Below are positions 1-6,896 of a stretch of 15,927 nt of DNA, in pieces. Within the stretch, counting starts at the first letter, position 1. Every line of letters starts with the position of its first letter. Source of the DNA: Bordetella parapertussis (GTDB lineage: Bacteria; Pseudomonadota; Gammaproteobacteria; Burkholderiales; Burkholderiaceae_C); NCBI GenBank assembly GCA_945875935.1, contig CAMCNE010000052.1:1-15927 (forward strand), given 5' to 3'. The position numbers and the translations under genes were made by a program. The notes below the pieces were generated by a model. The model was not told where the DNA came from. It saw only the letters and a program-made list of their open reading frames with translations, and did not search any database.

Positions 1-479
1 GTCTGCTGGGTTTCGCGCAGCTCGGCGTCGTTGGCATCGCCGAGTTCAGCCGACGACGACTCGTCGTGTGCCTTGGCGTGGGCATCGGCCGACCGTGTGT
101 CGTTGCGCTCGCCGCGCACGGTGGTTTGTGTGGCGCTCGGCTCGGCGGCCTCGTTCGTCGCATGCGAGGGGTGCGCTTTCTCGCTGGCGTGCTCGTTCGG
201 GCGGGCAGCGCTGCGGCTGGCGCTCGGCTGCGCGGGGGCATCGGGCGTCTTCGGTGCCACGGTGAACTTGCCCTGATTGACGGCGTTGTTCTGGCGCGCG
301 ATGGCCTGACGGGCGCTGGCCTGGTTGCTCGCCAGCATGCGCGAGAACTCGGTCGGCCCGGTTGCAGCGGGCGTGCCGGAGCTTGCCGGCGCCGGCGTGG
401 CCGTGGAATTGCCCGCAGGGCTGTTGGCACGAAGCGAGGCGTTGGACAGGTTGGAAAGCGCGGTGGAGTTCGGGTTCAT
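1..479 (-). CDS. fliK: Flagellar hook-length control protein FliK, N-terminal part (cut by window start)
   Basis: I read 159 complete codons from an ATG at 479 with no stop before the window edge, so the C-terminal part of the gene lies outside. The visible protein begins MNPNSTALSNLSNASLRANS and is rich in Ala, Ser, Thr, Asn and Pro with few hydrophobic stretches. That is what the disordered, exported N-terminal ruler region of FliK looks like. FliK is secreted during hook assembly, measures hook length and switches the export gate from hook to filament substrates. A purine run (AGAGAG) lies about 7 bases before the ATG. The gene follows fliJ by 64 bases in the same direction, the usual fliI-fliJ-fliK order. 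The call rests on position and composition; the diagnostic C-terminal switch domain is not visible. The Burkholderiales N-terminus is poorly conserved, so another secreted flagellar protein is possible but less likely. Confidence 0.72.
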   Translation of the reverse strand, partial: MNPNSTALSNLSNASLRANSPAGNSTATPAPASSGTPAATGPTEFSRMLASNQASARQAIARQNNAVNQGKFTVAPKTPDAPAQPSASRSAARPNEHASEKAHPSHATNEAAEPSATQTTVRGERNDTRSADAHAKAHDESSSAELGDANDAELRETQQ

Positions 480-543
480 GTCGTGCTCTCTGTGTGGTCA
501 AGGTGGGACCGCTGTGTGGCGGCCTTGATGCATCGTTGTCAGA

Positions 544-1011
544 TCAAAAAACGTCGGCGCGGTCGCTGTCGTGTTGCCGGTTCCAGGCCGCTCGCGAGGC
601 GAACTCATCGGTGTTCTTCTGCTCGCGACGATCGGCCGACAGGCGCGCTTCGGCCTGGCGCCGCTCGATCAGCTTGCGCACCGAGGCGACGCGGATCTCG
701 CCATCGCGCAGCTTCAGCTTGGCGTGGTCGAGCGCAGCCTGGGCGTGCACCACCACACGCTGCTGCTGCTCCACGGCCTGCGTGAGGCGGTCCATGAAGC
801 CGCGGTAGCAGTTGACCAGCTCCATGCGGCCATCGGTCTTGAACTGTTCGGCCCAGCGCTGCTCGTATTCGCCGCGGTAGACCACCAGCTGTTCGGCCTG
901 TGTGGTGGCACTGCGATGCGAGATGGCCGCGCGCTGGCAAGCCACGGCGAGTTCATCGCGCTCGCGCTCGCACTGCGTGAGCAGCGTCATCAGCGGTTGC
1001 AAAGGGTTCAT
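544..1011 (-). CDS. fliJ: Flagellar export protein FliJ
   Basis: The protein has 155 residues and is predicted to be almost wholly alpha-helical, with Gln, Glu, Arg and Ala-rich heptads. Two long segments (about 10-60 and 75-130 of the protein) are likely to form the antiparallel coiled coil typical of FliJ, which is normally about 145-150 residues. FliJ sits in the centre of the FliI ATPase ring, resembles the gamma stalk of F-type ATPases, and links the ATPase to the export gate FlhA. I chose the ATG at 1011 because AAGGAG lies 7 bases upstream. An in-frame TTG at 1017 is too close to that site to be used. It follows fliI by 31 bases and precedes fliK, the standard order in this operon. Family assignment comes from length, coiled-coil character and position, since FliJ sequences are weakly conserved. 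Confidence 0.88.
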   Translation of the reverse strand: MNPLQPLMTLLTQCERERDELAVACQRAAISHRSATTQAEQLVVYRGEYEQRWAEQFKTDGRMELVNCYRGFMDRLTQAVEQQQRVVVHAQAALDHAKLKLRDGEIRVASVRKLIERRQAEARLSADRREQKNTDEFASRAAWNRQHDSDRADVF

Positions 1012-1042
1012 GGTCAAGCTCCTTGAAATCGATGCAATGGGT

Positions 1043-2458
1043 TCAGCCCGCCATCACGGCGCACAGCCGCTTGACGCTGTCGCCGAGCTTGGCCGGCTGG
1101 CGCATGTCCTGCTGCAGGAACTGCGTCATCGGAGCGTTGAGTCGCACGGCGTTGTCGAGCTCGCTGTCATGGCCCGGCGCGTAGGCCCCGAGCTGGATCA
1201 AATCGCGTGCCTTCTGGTGCTTGGAGTGCAACTGCCGGAAGCGGCGCGCAGCGTCCAGGTGGGGCTGCGGTGCCACATTGGTCATCACCCGCGAAATCGA
1301 GCGCTCGACGTCGATGGCCGGAAAGTGCCCCGACTCGGCCAGCTCGCGAGACAGCACGATGTGGCCGTCGAGGATGCCTCGGGCGGCATCGGCGATCGGG
1401 TCTTGCTGGTCGTCGCCTTCGGTCAGCACGGTGTAGATGGCGGTGATCGAGCCGCTGCCCGCCGTGCCATTGCCGCTGCGCTCAACAAGCTGAGGCAGCT
1501 TGGCAAAGCAGCTCGGCGGATAGCCCTTGGTGGCCGGCGGCTCGCCGATGGCCAACGCGATCTCGCGCTGCGCCATGGCGTACCGCGTGAGCGAATCCAT
1601 CAGCAGCAGCACATGCTGGCCGCGGTCGCGAAAGTGTTCGGCGATGGCCGTGGCGTAGTTGGCACCCTGCATGCGCGTGAGCGGCGGCGCGTCGGCCGGT
1701 GCGGCCACCACGATGGAGCGCGCCAGACCGTCCTCGCCCAGGATGTCTTCGATGAATTCCTTGACCTCGCGGCCGCGTTCACCGATCAGCCCGACCACGA
1801 TGATGTCGGCTTCGGTGTATCGCGCCATCATGCCCATGAGCACCGACTTGCCCACGCCGGTGCCGGCGAACAGGCCCAGGCGCTGTCCGCGACCGACGGT
1901 GAGCATCGCGTTGATCGAGCGCACGCCGGTGTCGAGCGGCTGGCGCACCGGTTCGCGATCCATCGCATTGATGGGGCGACGCACCAGCGGGTCCTCATGC
2001 ACATCGACCAGCGGGCCACGACGGTCCATCGGGCTGCCGTGCGAATCGACCACGCGACCGAGCAGGCCAATGCCCACCGGCAGGTGCAAGGTGCGGTCGA
2101 TGCTGCGACGCCATTGGTGGCGCACTGCGCCGAGTTTCATCGGCACCGTGGGCGAAGCCTTGGGGATCACGCGAGCGCCACTGGCCAGTCCGTGGATCTC
2201 GCCGGTGGGCATCAAATAAGTGCGGTCGCCCGAAAAGCCGACCACCTCGGCGCGCACCGGGGGCTGACCACTCATGAGCACCTCGCACACCGAGCCCACG
2301 GGCTCGCGCAGGCCGGCGGCCTCGAGCACCAGGCCGGCCACGCGCACCAGGATGCCCTGGGTTTCCAGCGGCACCGGATCGGCGGCAAAGGTCTGCATGT
2401 CGCTGAGATAACGCTGCCAGGCAGCGGGCATGTCCATGGGCGCGGCGGTTTGTTTCAC
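1043..2458 (-). CDS. fliI: Flagellum-specific export ATPase FliI
   Basis: The protein has 471 residues from a GTG start. FliI is the cytoplasmic hexameric ATPase of the flagellar type III export apparatus; it hydrolyses ATP to help unload and feed substrates with FliH and FliJ. The P-loop GTGVGKS is at about residues 199-205 and the Walker B strand VLLLMDS at 283-289. Between them is the GERGREVKEF segment conserved in F1-beta-like type III ATPases. The C-terminal part (GSITAIYTVLTEGDDQQDPI, then HIVLSRELAESGHFPAID) is also typical. The frame stays open upstream to 2515, but those residues are an Arg-rich run overlapping fliH. The GTG at 2458 shares GTGA with the fliH stop and has GAGGA about 6 bases before it, which indicates translational coupling. 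An ATG at 2437 has no visible ribosome site. Confidence 0.96.
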   Translation of the reverse strand: MKQTAAPMDMPAAWQRYLSDMQTFAADPVPLETQGILVRVAGLVLEAAGLREPVGSVCEVLMSGQPPVRAEVVGFSGDRTYLMPTGEIHGLASGARVIPKASPTVPMKLGAVRHQWRRSIDRTLHLPVGIGLLGRVVDSHGSPMDRRGPLVDVHEDPLVRRPINAMDREPVRQPLDTGVRSINAMLTVGRGQRLGLFAGTGVGKSVLMGMMARYTEADIIVVGLIGERGREVKEFIEDILGEDGLARSIVVAAPADAPPLTRMQGANYATAIAEHFRDRGQHVLLLMDSLTRYAMAQREIALAIGEPPATKGYPPSCFAKLPQLVERSGNGTAGSGSITAIYTVLTEGDDQQDPIADAARGILDGHIVLSRELAESGHFPAIDVERSISRVMTNVAPQPHLDAARRFRQLHSKHQKARDLIQLGAYAPGHDSELDNAVRLNAPMTQFLQQDMRQPAKLGDSVKRLCAVMAG

Positions 2459-3213
2459 AGGGCGTCCTCTTCGTCGGCGTCTTGCGAACCGGTGGGCGCG
2501 CTCGCAGCGGCCCACGTCATTTCAGAGCCCAGCGAGGCTGCAGCACGCCGCCACCGGTTGACCACGCTGCCGTCCACGCTGGCGATATCACTGTCGACCA
2601 GGCAGCCGCCACGGGTGACGCTGGCATCGCCGATCAGCCGCGCGCCACGCGCTTGCAAGACCTCGCCGGCGCCTTGAGCCACCAGCGGGTGGTCATCCGG
2701 ATGAACGCGCACGGTGACGTGGCGCGCCGTCAGCAGCAAGGTGTCAATGGCCTCCTGGGCCACCGCCACCACCGCTTCGGGGCGCAGCGCCAGTTCGCTG
2801 CGAACCACCTCGCGCGCCAGCGTCAGCGCGCATTGCGTGACGGCTTGCGCCAGATGTTGCTGCAAGCCGTCGAGCTGCGCGCCATGCGATTCGACCAGCC
2901 GGCCGAGCTGCGCGGTGATCTGCGTGGCAAAGCCCTGCTTGAAGCCTTCGAGCGCGGCCATGCCGTCGCGGTAGCCGTCTTGGTAGCCGCCCTGGCGCGC
3001 GGCGGTCAGCTGCTGCGCCAGGACCTCGGCTGCGGGCACCGGGTCTTCGGCCGGCGCGCCGGTGCCGGTGCGCATGGTCGAGCCCGACAGCGTCTCGGGG
3101 TTCCAGCTGGAAAACGAGCTGAGCTCCTCGCGCGGGATGAAGCGCGAGTACACCGAGCCCTTCGCGCCGTCCTTGGGAGGCGGCACGTTCTTGAAATTAG
3201 AGGAAGTCATCAT
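2455..3213 (-). CDS. fliH: Flagellar assembly protein FliH
   Basis: The protein has 252 residues. FliH dimers bind the FliI N-terminus, restrain its ATPase activity and dock FliI-substrate complexes to FliN and FlhA at the export gate; it is the peripheral-stalk analogue. Near the N-terminus FSSWNPETL (about residues 34-42) resembles the tryptophan docking motif of enteric FliH (W-x-P-x-x-L). Residues 75-94 carry a GxxxG helix-packing repeat with Gly at 76, 80, 84, 90 and 94, a hallmark of FliH. The C-terminal half has the FliH/YscL fold pattern (TVRVHPDDHPLV, then DASVTRGGCLVDSDIASVDG). Two adjacent ATGs (3213 and 3210) could start it. Both lie inside the end of fliG, giving an overlap of 14-17 bases. 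The stop overlaps the fliI start. Confidence 0.95.
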   Translation of the reverse strand: MMTSSNFKNVPPPKDGAKGSVYSRFIPREELSSFSSWNPETLSGSTMRTGTGAPAEDPVPAAEVLAQQLTAARQGGYQDGYRDGMAALEGFKQGFATQITAQLGRLVESHGAQLDGLQQHLAQAVTQCALTLAREVVRSELALRPEAVVAVAQEAIDTLLLTARHVTVRVHPDDHPLVAQGAGEVLQARGARLIGDASVTRGGCLVDSDIASVDGSVVNRWRRAAASLGSEMTWAAASAPTGSQDADEEDAL

Positions 3214-4201
3214 CGCTGCCGCTCGCCAGTTGGATCTGTCCTTCGTCGGCCAGGCGGCGGACGATCTTCAGCAGTTCTTTTTGCTCGTTTTCGACTTCGC
3301 TCACACGCACCGGGCCGCGCGAGTCGAGGTCTTCGCGCAGCGTTTCGGCCGCGCGGGTAGACATGTTGCGGAAGACCTTGTCGCGGATCTCCTGCGTGGC
3401 GCCCTTCAAGGCAATGATCAAAGACTCGCTTTGCACTTCCTTGAGCACCGTCTGGAAGGCCTTGTCCTCGAGCTTTTCGAGGTCCTCGAAGGTGAACATG
3501 TTGTCCATGATCTTTTGCGCCAGATCGCTGTCGGCTTCACGGATGTAGTCAAGCACCGAGGTCTCGATGCTGCCGCCCATCATGTTGATGATCTCGGCGG
3601 CTGGCTTGACGCCACCCAGCGACGACTTGCGGGCGCGGTCGCCGCCGGCGAGCACGCGGCTCATCACTTCGTTGAGGTCCTTGAGCGCGGCCGGCTGGAT
3701 GCCGTCGAGCGTGGCGATGCGCACCAGCACCTCGTTGCGGTGGCGCTCGGTGCACATCTTCAGCACCGACGAAGCCTGGTCAAAGTCGAGGTGAACCAAG
3801 ATGGCGGCGACGATCTGCGGGTGTTCGTTGCGCAGCAGTTCGGCCACCGATTGCGGGTCCATCCACTTCAGCGCTTCCAGCCCGGACACGTCGCTGCCTT
3901 GCAAGATGCGATCGAGCAGCAGGTTGGCCTTTTCATCGCCCAGCGCGCGGCGCAGCACGGCTCTCACGTATTCGTCGTTGTCGGCCACCAGCATGTGCTG
4001 CTCGGCGGCGGTGGTGCAAAAGCTCTCCAGCACGCCATCGACGCGTTCGCGGGTGACGGACTTCATCTGGGCGATGGTCTCGCCCAGGCGCTGCACTTCC
4101 TTGGGCGAGAGGTGCTTGAACACCTCTGCAGCCTCGGCCTCGCCCAGCGACATCAGCAAGATGGCGGCGTTCTCGAGGCCTTGATCGTCGGCAGCACTCA
4201 T
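3197..4201 (-). CDS. fliG: Flagellar motor switch protein FliG
   Basis: The protein has 334 residues, the normal FliG length. FliG forms the rotor ring between the FliF MS ring and FliM/FliN, and its C-terminal domain meets MotA to generate torque. The N-terminal FliF-binding domain begins ENAAILLMSLGEAEAAEVFK. The middle domain carries EHPQ at residues 126-129, part of the FliM-binding surface. The hinge motif MFTF is at 235-238. The torque-helix charges known from E. coli are kept with an offset of two: Lys266, Arg283, Glu290/Asp291 and Arg299. The C-terminal segment VSEVENEQKELLKIVRRLAD is nearly invariant in proteobacteria. A weak AGGG precedes the ATG. The gene lies 51 bases after fliF and overlaps fliH, so all three are probably cotranscribed and coupled. 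Confidence 0.98.
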   Translation of the reverse strand: MSAADDQGLENAAILLMSLGEAEAAEVFKHLSPKEVQRLGETIAQMKSVTRERVDGVLESFCTTAAEQHMLVADNDEYVRAVLRRALGDEKANLLLDRILQGSDVSGLEALKWMDPQSVAELLRNEHPQIVAAILVHLDFDQASSVLKMCTERHRNEVLVRIATLDGIQPAALKDLNEVMSRVLAGGDRARKSSLGGVKPAAEIINMMGGSIETSVLDYIREADSDLAQKIMDNMFTFEDLEKLEDKAFQTVLKEVQSESLIIALKGATQEIRDKVFRNMSTRAAETLREDLDSRGPVRVSEVENEQKELLKIVRRLADEGQIQLASGSDDDFL

Positions 4202-4252
4202 GTCGGGCCCTGTGGAATGGATCGGTTGACGTCGGTTTGGAGACGGCTGTCG

Positions 4253-5947
4253 TCAGGCCGGCTGGCCGTTGACCCAGCCGCGCACGATCTGTGCAACGGC
4301 CGCCGGGTTTTGCATCGCCAGGTTGCGCGCGGCGTCCAGGTCGACTGAGCTCATCGGACCTTCGAGCGCCCGGATGGCAGCCGATGGTGGTGGCAGACCG
4401 GGCAGCGCCTCATCGCCGCCCACGCTGGCGTCGATGTTGCTGCCAGGCTCAGGCACCGGTGGTGCCAGCGCGGCATTGAGCGCCGGGCGGATCATTCCGA
4501 AGAAGATCATCATGGCCACCAAGGACAGCCCGGCAGGCACTGCCAAGGCGCGCAGCATGTCGATCACCTCGGGCTGCTTCCACAGCGGCACCGACACCTC
4601 TTCGGGCACCGGGCCGACCTTGAACGGCGCGTTGACCACCTTGACCGAGTCGCCGCGTTCCTTGTTGAAGCCGATGCTTTCTTGCACCAGTGCGGTCAGC
4701 TTGTCGAGCTCTTCAGGCGCCAGCGGCACCTGCGTGGTCTTGCCCTTGGGGTCGGTGACGCTGCGGTTGTTGACGACCACCGCCGCATTCAGGCGCTTGA
4801 TGGAGCCGGTGGCATTGCGGGTCACGCGCACCGTCTTGTCGACTTCGAAGTTGGTCACCGCATCGCGGCGGCTGTTGGCGCCCAGCGTGGCGGCGGCCGA
4901 TGCGGCGCTGCCTGACGCGGCGCTCAGCGGTGCTGCGGCAGCCACCGGCGGCTGGTTGCTGGCGGCTCCCGGCACGCCTGAGGCACCCGGCGTGTTGCTG
5001 CCGTTTTGCTCGGTCGTTTGCTGGCTGCGCACCGTGGCCGGTCCGGCATCGGGGCCCTGGTTCGGCTTGAACGCCTCTTCGGTCGACTCGATCTGCGAGA
5101 AGTCGACGTCGGCCGTCACGTTGGCGCGCAGGTTCTCGCGGCCGACCACCGGCTCAAGCAGCTCGGCGATGCGCTTGGCATAGCCCTGCTCGATCTGCGC
5201 CACGTACTGCAGTTGCTGCGCGTCCAGGCCGGCCTGCGGGTTGCTGTCGGGCGCCGACGAGATCAGCGTGCCGGTCTGGTCGAGCACGCTGACAGCCTTG
5301 GGGTTCATTTCAGGCACGCTGCTCGATACCAGGTGCACGATGCCGGCGACCTGAGCGCTTTCGAGCGTGCGCCCGGCGTGCAGCGTCAGCACCACCGAGG
5401 CGCTGGGTTTTTGCTGCTCGCGGAAAAAGCCGTTTTGCGCCGGCAGTGCCAGGTGCACGCGAGCGCTTTCCACCGCGGCCAGCGAGCCGATCGAGCGGCT
5501 CAACTCGCCTTCGAGTCCGCGCTGAAAGGTCAGCCGCTCTTGAAACTGGGTCTGCCCGAAGCGCGCGTTGTCCATCAGCTCGAAGCCGCCCGTCGAGGCC
5601 TTGGGCAAACCGGCCGAAGCCAGCTTCAGGCGTGCGTCGTGCACCTTGCCTGCGGGCACCAGGATGGCCGCGCCGCCATCCGAGTGGCGATAGGGAATGT
5701 TCATCTGCGACAGCTGCGCAATGATGGCGCCGCCGTCCTTGTCGCTCAGGTTGGCGTAGAGCACCTTGTAGTCACCCTCGGTGTTCCAGACCATGAAGCC
5801 GACGACCACGGCCACCAGCGCGGCGGCGCCCACGCCCAGATTGAACTTGCTCTTGGCGGGCAAGGAGGCCAAACGAGAGGCAAAACCGTTGTCAGGGACT
5901 GGCGCGCCGGAAGCGTTCAATACGAGTGCGTTGTCCATCGTGCTCAT
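4253..5947 (-). CDS. fliF: Flagellar MS-ring protein FliF
   Basis: The protein has 564 residues, the usual size. FliF oligomerises in the inner membrane to form the MS ring, the first structure of the basal body, which houses the export gate and carries FliG. Two membrane segments are visible, at about 36-54 (FNLGVGAAALVAVVVGF) and 468-486 (LAVPAGLSLVAMMIFFGMI), with a large periplasmic region between. That region includes the YscJ-like ring domains (VLYANLSDKDGGAIIAQL, then ESARVHLALP) and a low-complexity Ala/Ser/Pro/Gly insert around 310-360. The cytoplasmic tail at about 539-562 (AARNLAMQNPAAVAQIVRGW) is the conserved FliG-binding helix. Starts at 5947 or 5938 are both possible. Neither has a clear Shine-Dalgarno sequence, which is unusual for an operon-leading gene. 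Confidence 0.98.
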   Translation of the reverse strand: MSTMDNALVLNASGAPVPDNGFASRLASLPAKSKFNLGVGAAALVAVVVGFMVWNTEGDYKVLYANLSDKDGGAIIAQLSQMNIPYRHSDGGAAILVPAGKVHDARLKLASAGLPKASTGGFELMDNARFGQTQFQERLTFQRGLEGELSRSIGSLAAVESARVHLALPAQNGFFREQQKPSASVVLTLHAGRTLESAQVAGIVHLVSSSVPEMNPKAVSVLDQTGTLISSAPDSNPQAGLDAQQLQYVAQIEQGYAKRIAELLEPVVGRENLRANVTADVDFSQIESTEEAFKPNQGPDAGPATVRSQQTTEQNGSNTPGASGVPGAASNQPPVAAAAPLSAASGSAASAAATLGANSRRDAVTNFEVDKTVRVTRNATGSIKRLNAAVVVNNRSVTDPKGKTTQVPLAPEELDKLTALVQESIGFNKERGDSVKVVNAPFKVGPVPEEVSVPLWKQPEVIDMLRALAVPAGLSLVAMMIFFGMIRPALNAALAPPVPEPGSNIDASVGGDEALPGLPPPSAAIRALEGPMSSVDLDAARNLAMQNPAAVAQIVRGWVNGQPA

Positions 5948-6156
5948 TCAGTTCGAAAGAGGAGCCGGAATGCACCGGCCGATGGAAACCATTATTCGAA
6001 GGACTTGAGGGTGTCCAAGGGGGGAACAGTCCGGCAAACGCCCTTCAGTTCGGCCTTTCGAGATCGAACCGCATCGATACGATTGATCTCACTGGTCCAT
6101 GCTCACGGCTGCTGTTGCACCGAGCGCTGGCCAGCAGCTGAACAGGGGGACCCGAC
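5948..6156. promoter_or_regulatory. Divergent fliF / fliE regulatory gap
   Basis: This 209-base gap must hold the start signals for both the fliF operon (minus) and fliE (plus). I searched both strands for GG-N10-GC (sigma-54) and TAAA/TCAA-N15-CCGATAA (sigma-28) and found no convincing match. The best sigma-70-like candidate for fliF is TTGGAC (6013-6018, minus) with AATAAT (5991-5996) at a 16-base spacing. A near-perfect inverted repeat, TTCGA-GA-TCGAA at 6057-6068, lies mid-gap and could be an operator for an early-class activator. fliE has a strong ribosome site (AGGGGG about 7 bases before its ATG). The assignments of promoter and operator are guesses from pattern alone. Confidence 0.35.
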
Positions 6157-6480
6157 ATGAACGTCACGCTCAAACCATTCGACTTCGCACAGGCCGCGGC
6201 ACGCGCCGGGCTCAACACCCAGGGCATGCCGCTTGGCAAGGTCAAGCCCAGCGAGGGCGAGGGGTTCCAGTCGGCGTTGTCGCAAGCACTCAAGTCGGTG
6301 AGCAACAGCCAGGCCGAAGTCGGTCGGCTGCAGCGCGAGGTGCAGTTCGACAATCCCAACGTCAGCATCGAACAGACGATGGTGGCGGGGCAAAAAGCGC
6401 AGATCGCCTTTCAGGCCACCTTGCAGGTGCGCAACAAGCTGGTTCAGGCTTACAGCGAAATCATGAACCTTCAGGTCTGA
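6157..6480 (+). CDS. fliE: Flagellar hook-basal body complex protein FliE
   Basis: The protein has 107 residues, normal for FliE (about 104-110). FliE is an early export substrate that sits between the MS ring and the proximal rod and is needed for assembly of the export gate and rod. The C-terminal half is diagnostic: VSIEQTMVAGQKAQIAFQAT followed by LQVRNKLVQAYSEIMNLQV, the pattern shared by nearly all FliE proteins. The ATG at 6157 is preceded by a strong AGGGGG site. It is transcribed alone, divergent from fliF, and converges with the next minus-strand gene with only 19 bases between stop codons. No terminator hairpin fits in that space, so transcription from either side may run into the other gene. 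Confidence 0.97.
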   Translation: MNVTLKPFDFAQAAARAGLNTQGMPLGKVKPSEGEGFQSALSQALKSVSNSQAEVGRLQREVQFDNPNVSIEQTMVAGQKAQIAFQATLQVRNKLVQAYSEIMNLQV

Positions 6481-6499
6481 TCGCCGTGCACCTGACGAC

Positions 6500-6766
6500 T
6501 CACACCTTTTGGTCGATCTCTTTGCCGAGCAGCGGAATCGCGCCGTATGGCGAAGGCTGCTTGGATGCCTGGTCGAGCTCGCGCGTTTGCCAGCTCAGCC
6601 ACGGAAACCGCAAGGGCGCTTCGTTCTCGGTCGAAAAACCGACATTGGCAGGCGTCGAGCGCGAAGACTCAGCCTGACTGTTGGGTTGGTTGGGGGCAGT
6701 CAATGTCGTCGAGGTCGGGTAGACCCGCTCGATGCCACTGGTGCTCTGGACACTGTTGACGCTCAT
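6500..6766 (-). CDS. Small unrecognised protein, 88 residues, preceded by a sigma-28-like promoter
   Basis: I do not recognise this protein. It begins MSVNSVQSTSGIERVYPTST and the first 45 residues are rich in Ser, Thr, Asn, Gln and Pro, with no membrane segment and no cysteine. The second half has an aromatic/hydrophobic patch (PLRFPWLSW, residues about 52-60) and a short tail (GAIPLLGKEI). The reading frame is probably real. GAAGGAG lies 6 bases before the ATG, and a sigma-28-like promoter stands 40-67 bases upstream. A Ser/Thr-rich disordered N-terminus resembles those of late exported flagellar proteins and FlgM, but I see neither the FlgM helices nor a FlaG C-terminus. It may be a late flagellar secreted or regulatory protein; that is inference from its promoter and place. 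Confidence 0.75.
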   Translation of the reverse strand: MSVNSVQSTSGIERVYPTSTTLTAPNQPNSQAESSRSTPANVGFSTENEAPLRFPWLSWQTRELDQASKQPSPYGAIPLLGKEIDQKV

Positions 6767-6806
6767 GGTTCGCTCCTTCTTGCGTTGCGCGGAACTCGTC
6801 CCAAGG

Positions 6807-6833
6807 GTTTCGGCACCGCCGGGACAAACTTGA
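6807..6833 (-). promoter_or_regulatory. Sigma-28 (FliA) promoter of the 88-residue gene
   Basis: On the minus strand TCAAGTTT (6826-6833), an 11-base spacer, and GCCGAAAC (6807-6814) match the FliA pattern TAAAGTTT-N11-GCCGATAA at 7 of 8 and 6 of 8 positions with exact spacing. The predicted transcript starts about 30-35 bases before the ATG at 6766. The same -35 sequence occurs before fliS, fliD and a flagellin gene in this window, which supports it. Confidence 0.72.
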
Positions 6834-6845
6834 CAGCCCCGTCAC

Positions 6846-6862
6846 AAATAAACCGCTTATTT
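6846..6862. repeat. AT-rich inverted repeat upstream of a sigma-28 promoter
   Basis: AAATAA and TTATTT form a perfect 6-base inverted repeat separated by ACCGC. It stands out as an AT-rich patch in a GC-rich region. It lies 13 bases upstream of the -35 box at 6826-6833, where an UP element or a protein-binding site could act. It could also be a chance repeat next to the end of ycgR. Confidence 0.35.
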
Positions 6863-6867
6863 CGCGC

Positions 6868-6888
6868 AAAGCCGCACGAACGTCGGCT
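6868..6888 (-). terminator. Possible terminator hairpin after ycgR
   Basis: Just past the ycgR stop, the minus-strand RNA can fold AGCCG-ACG-TT-CGT-(G)-CGGCT, two short stems with one bulged base, followed by only three U residues. The stem is plausible but the U-tract is short, so this may be a weak or Rho-assisted end for the fliS-fliT-ycgR unit. Confidence 0.35.
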
Positions 6889-6896
6889 GCCGGCGA

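Noticed and set aside
2459..2515. N-terminal extension of FliI to 2515
   Set aside because: The extra residues are an Arg-rich run inside the end of fliH. The GTG at 2458 has a good ribosome site and the GTGA overlap.
902..2677. Long plus-strand open frame (591 codons) opposite fliI and fliH
   Set aside because: It is antisense to two strongly conserved genes, is rich in His, Arg, Gly and Ala, has no domain I recognise, and is expected by chance in GC-rich DNA.
3062..4348. Plus-strand open frame of 428 codons opposite fliG
   Set aside because: It mirrors fliG codon structure and has no ribosome site or recognisable protein pattern. fliG on the other strand is certain.
5948..6156. Sigma-54 promoter for fliE or fliF
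   Set aside because: I looked for GG and GC exactly 10 bases apart with TGGCAC/TTGCA context. Nearest strings have spacings of 8 or 12 or lack the GC, so no call is made.
5006..6160. Plus-strand open frame of 384 codons opposite fliF, running to the fliE start
   Set aside because: It is antisense to the conserved fliF and has the composition of a GC-rich shadow frame.
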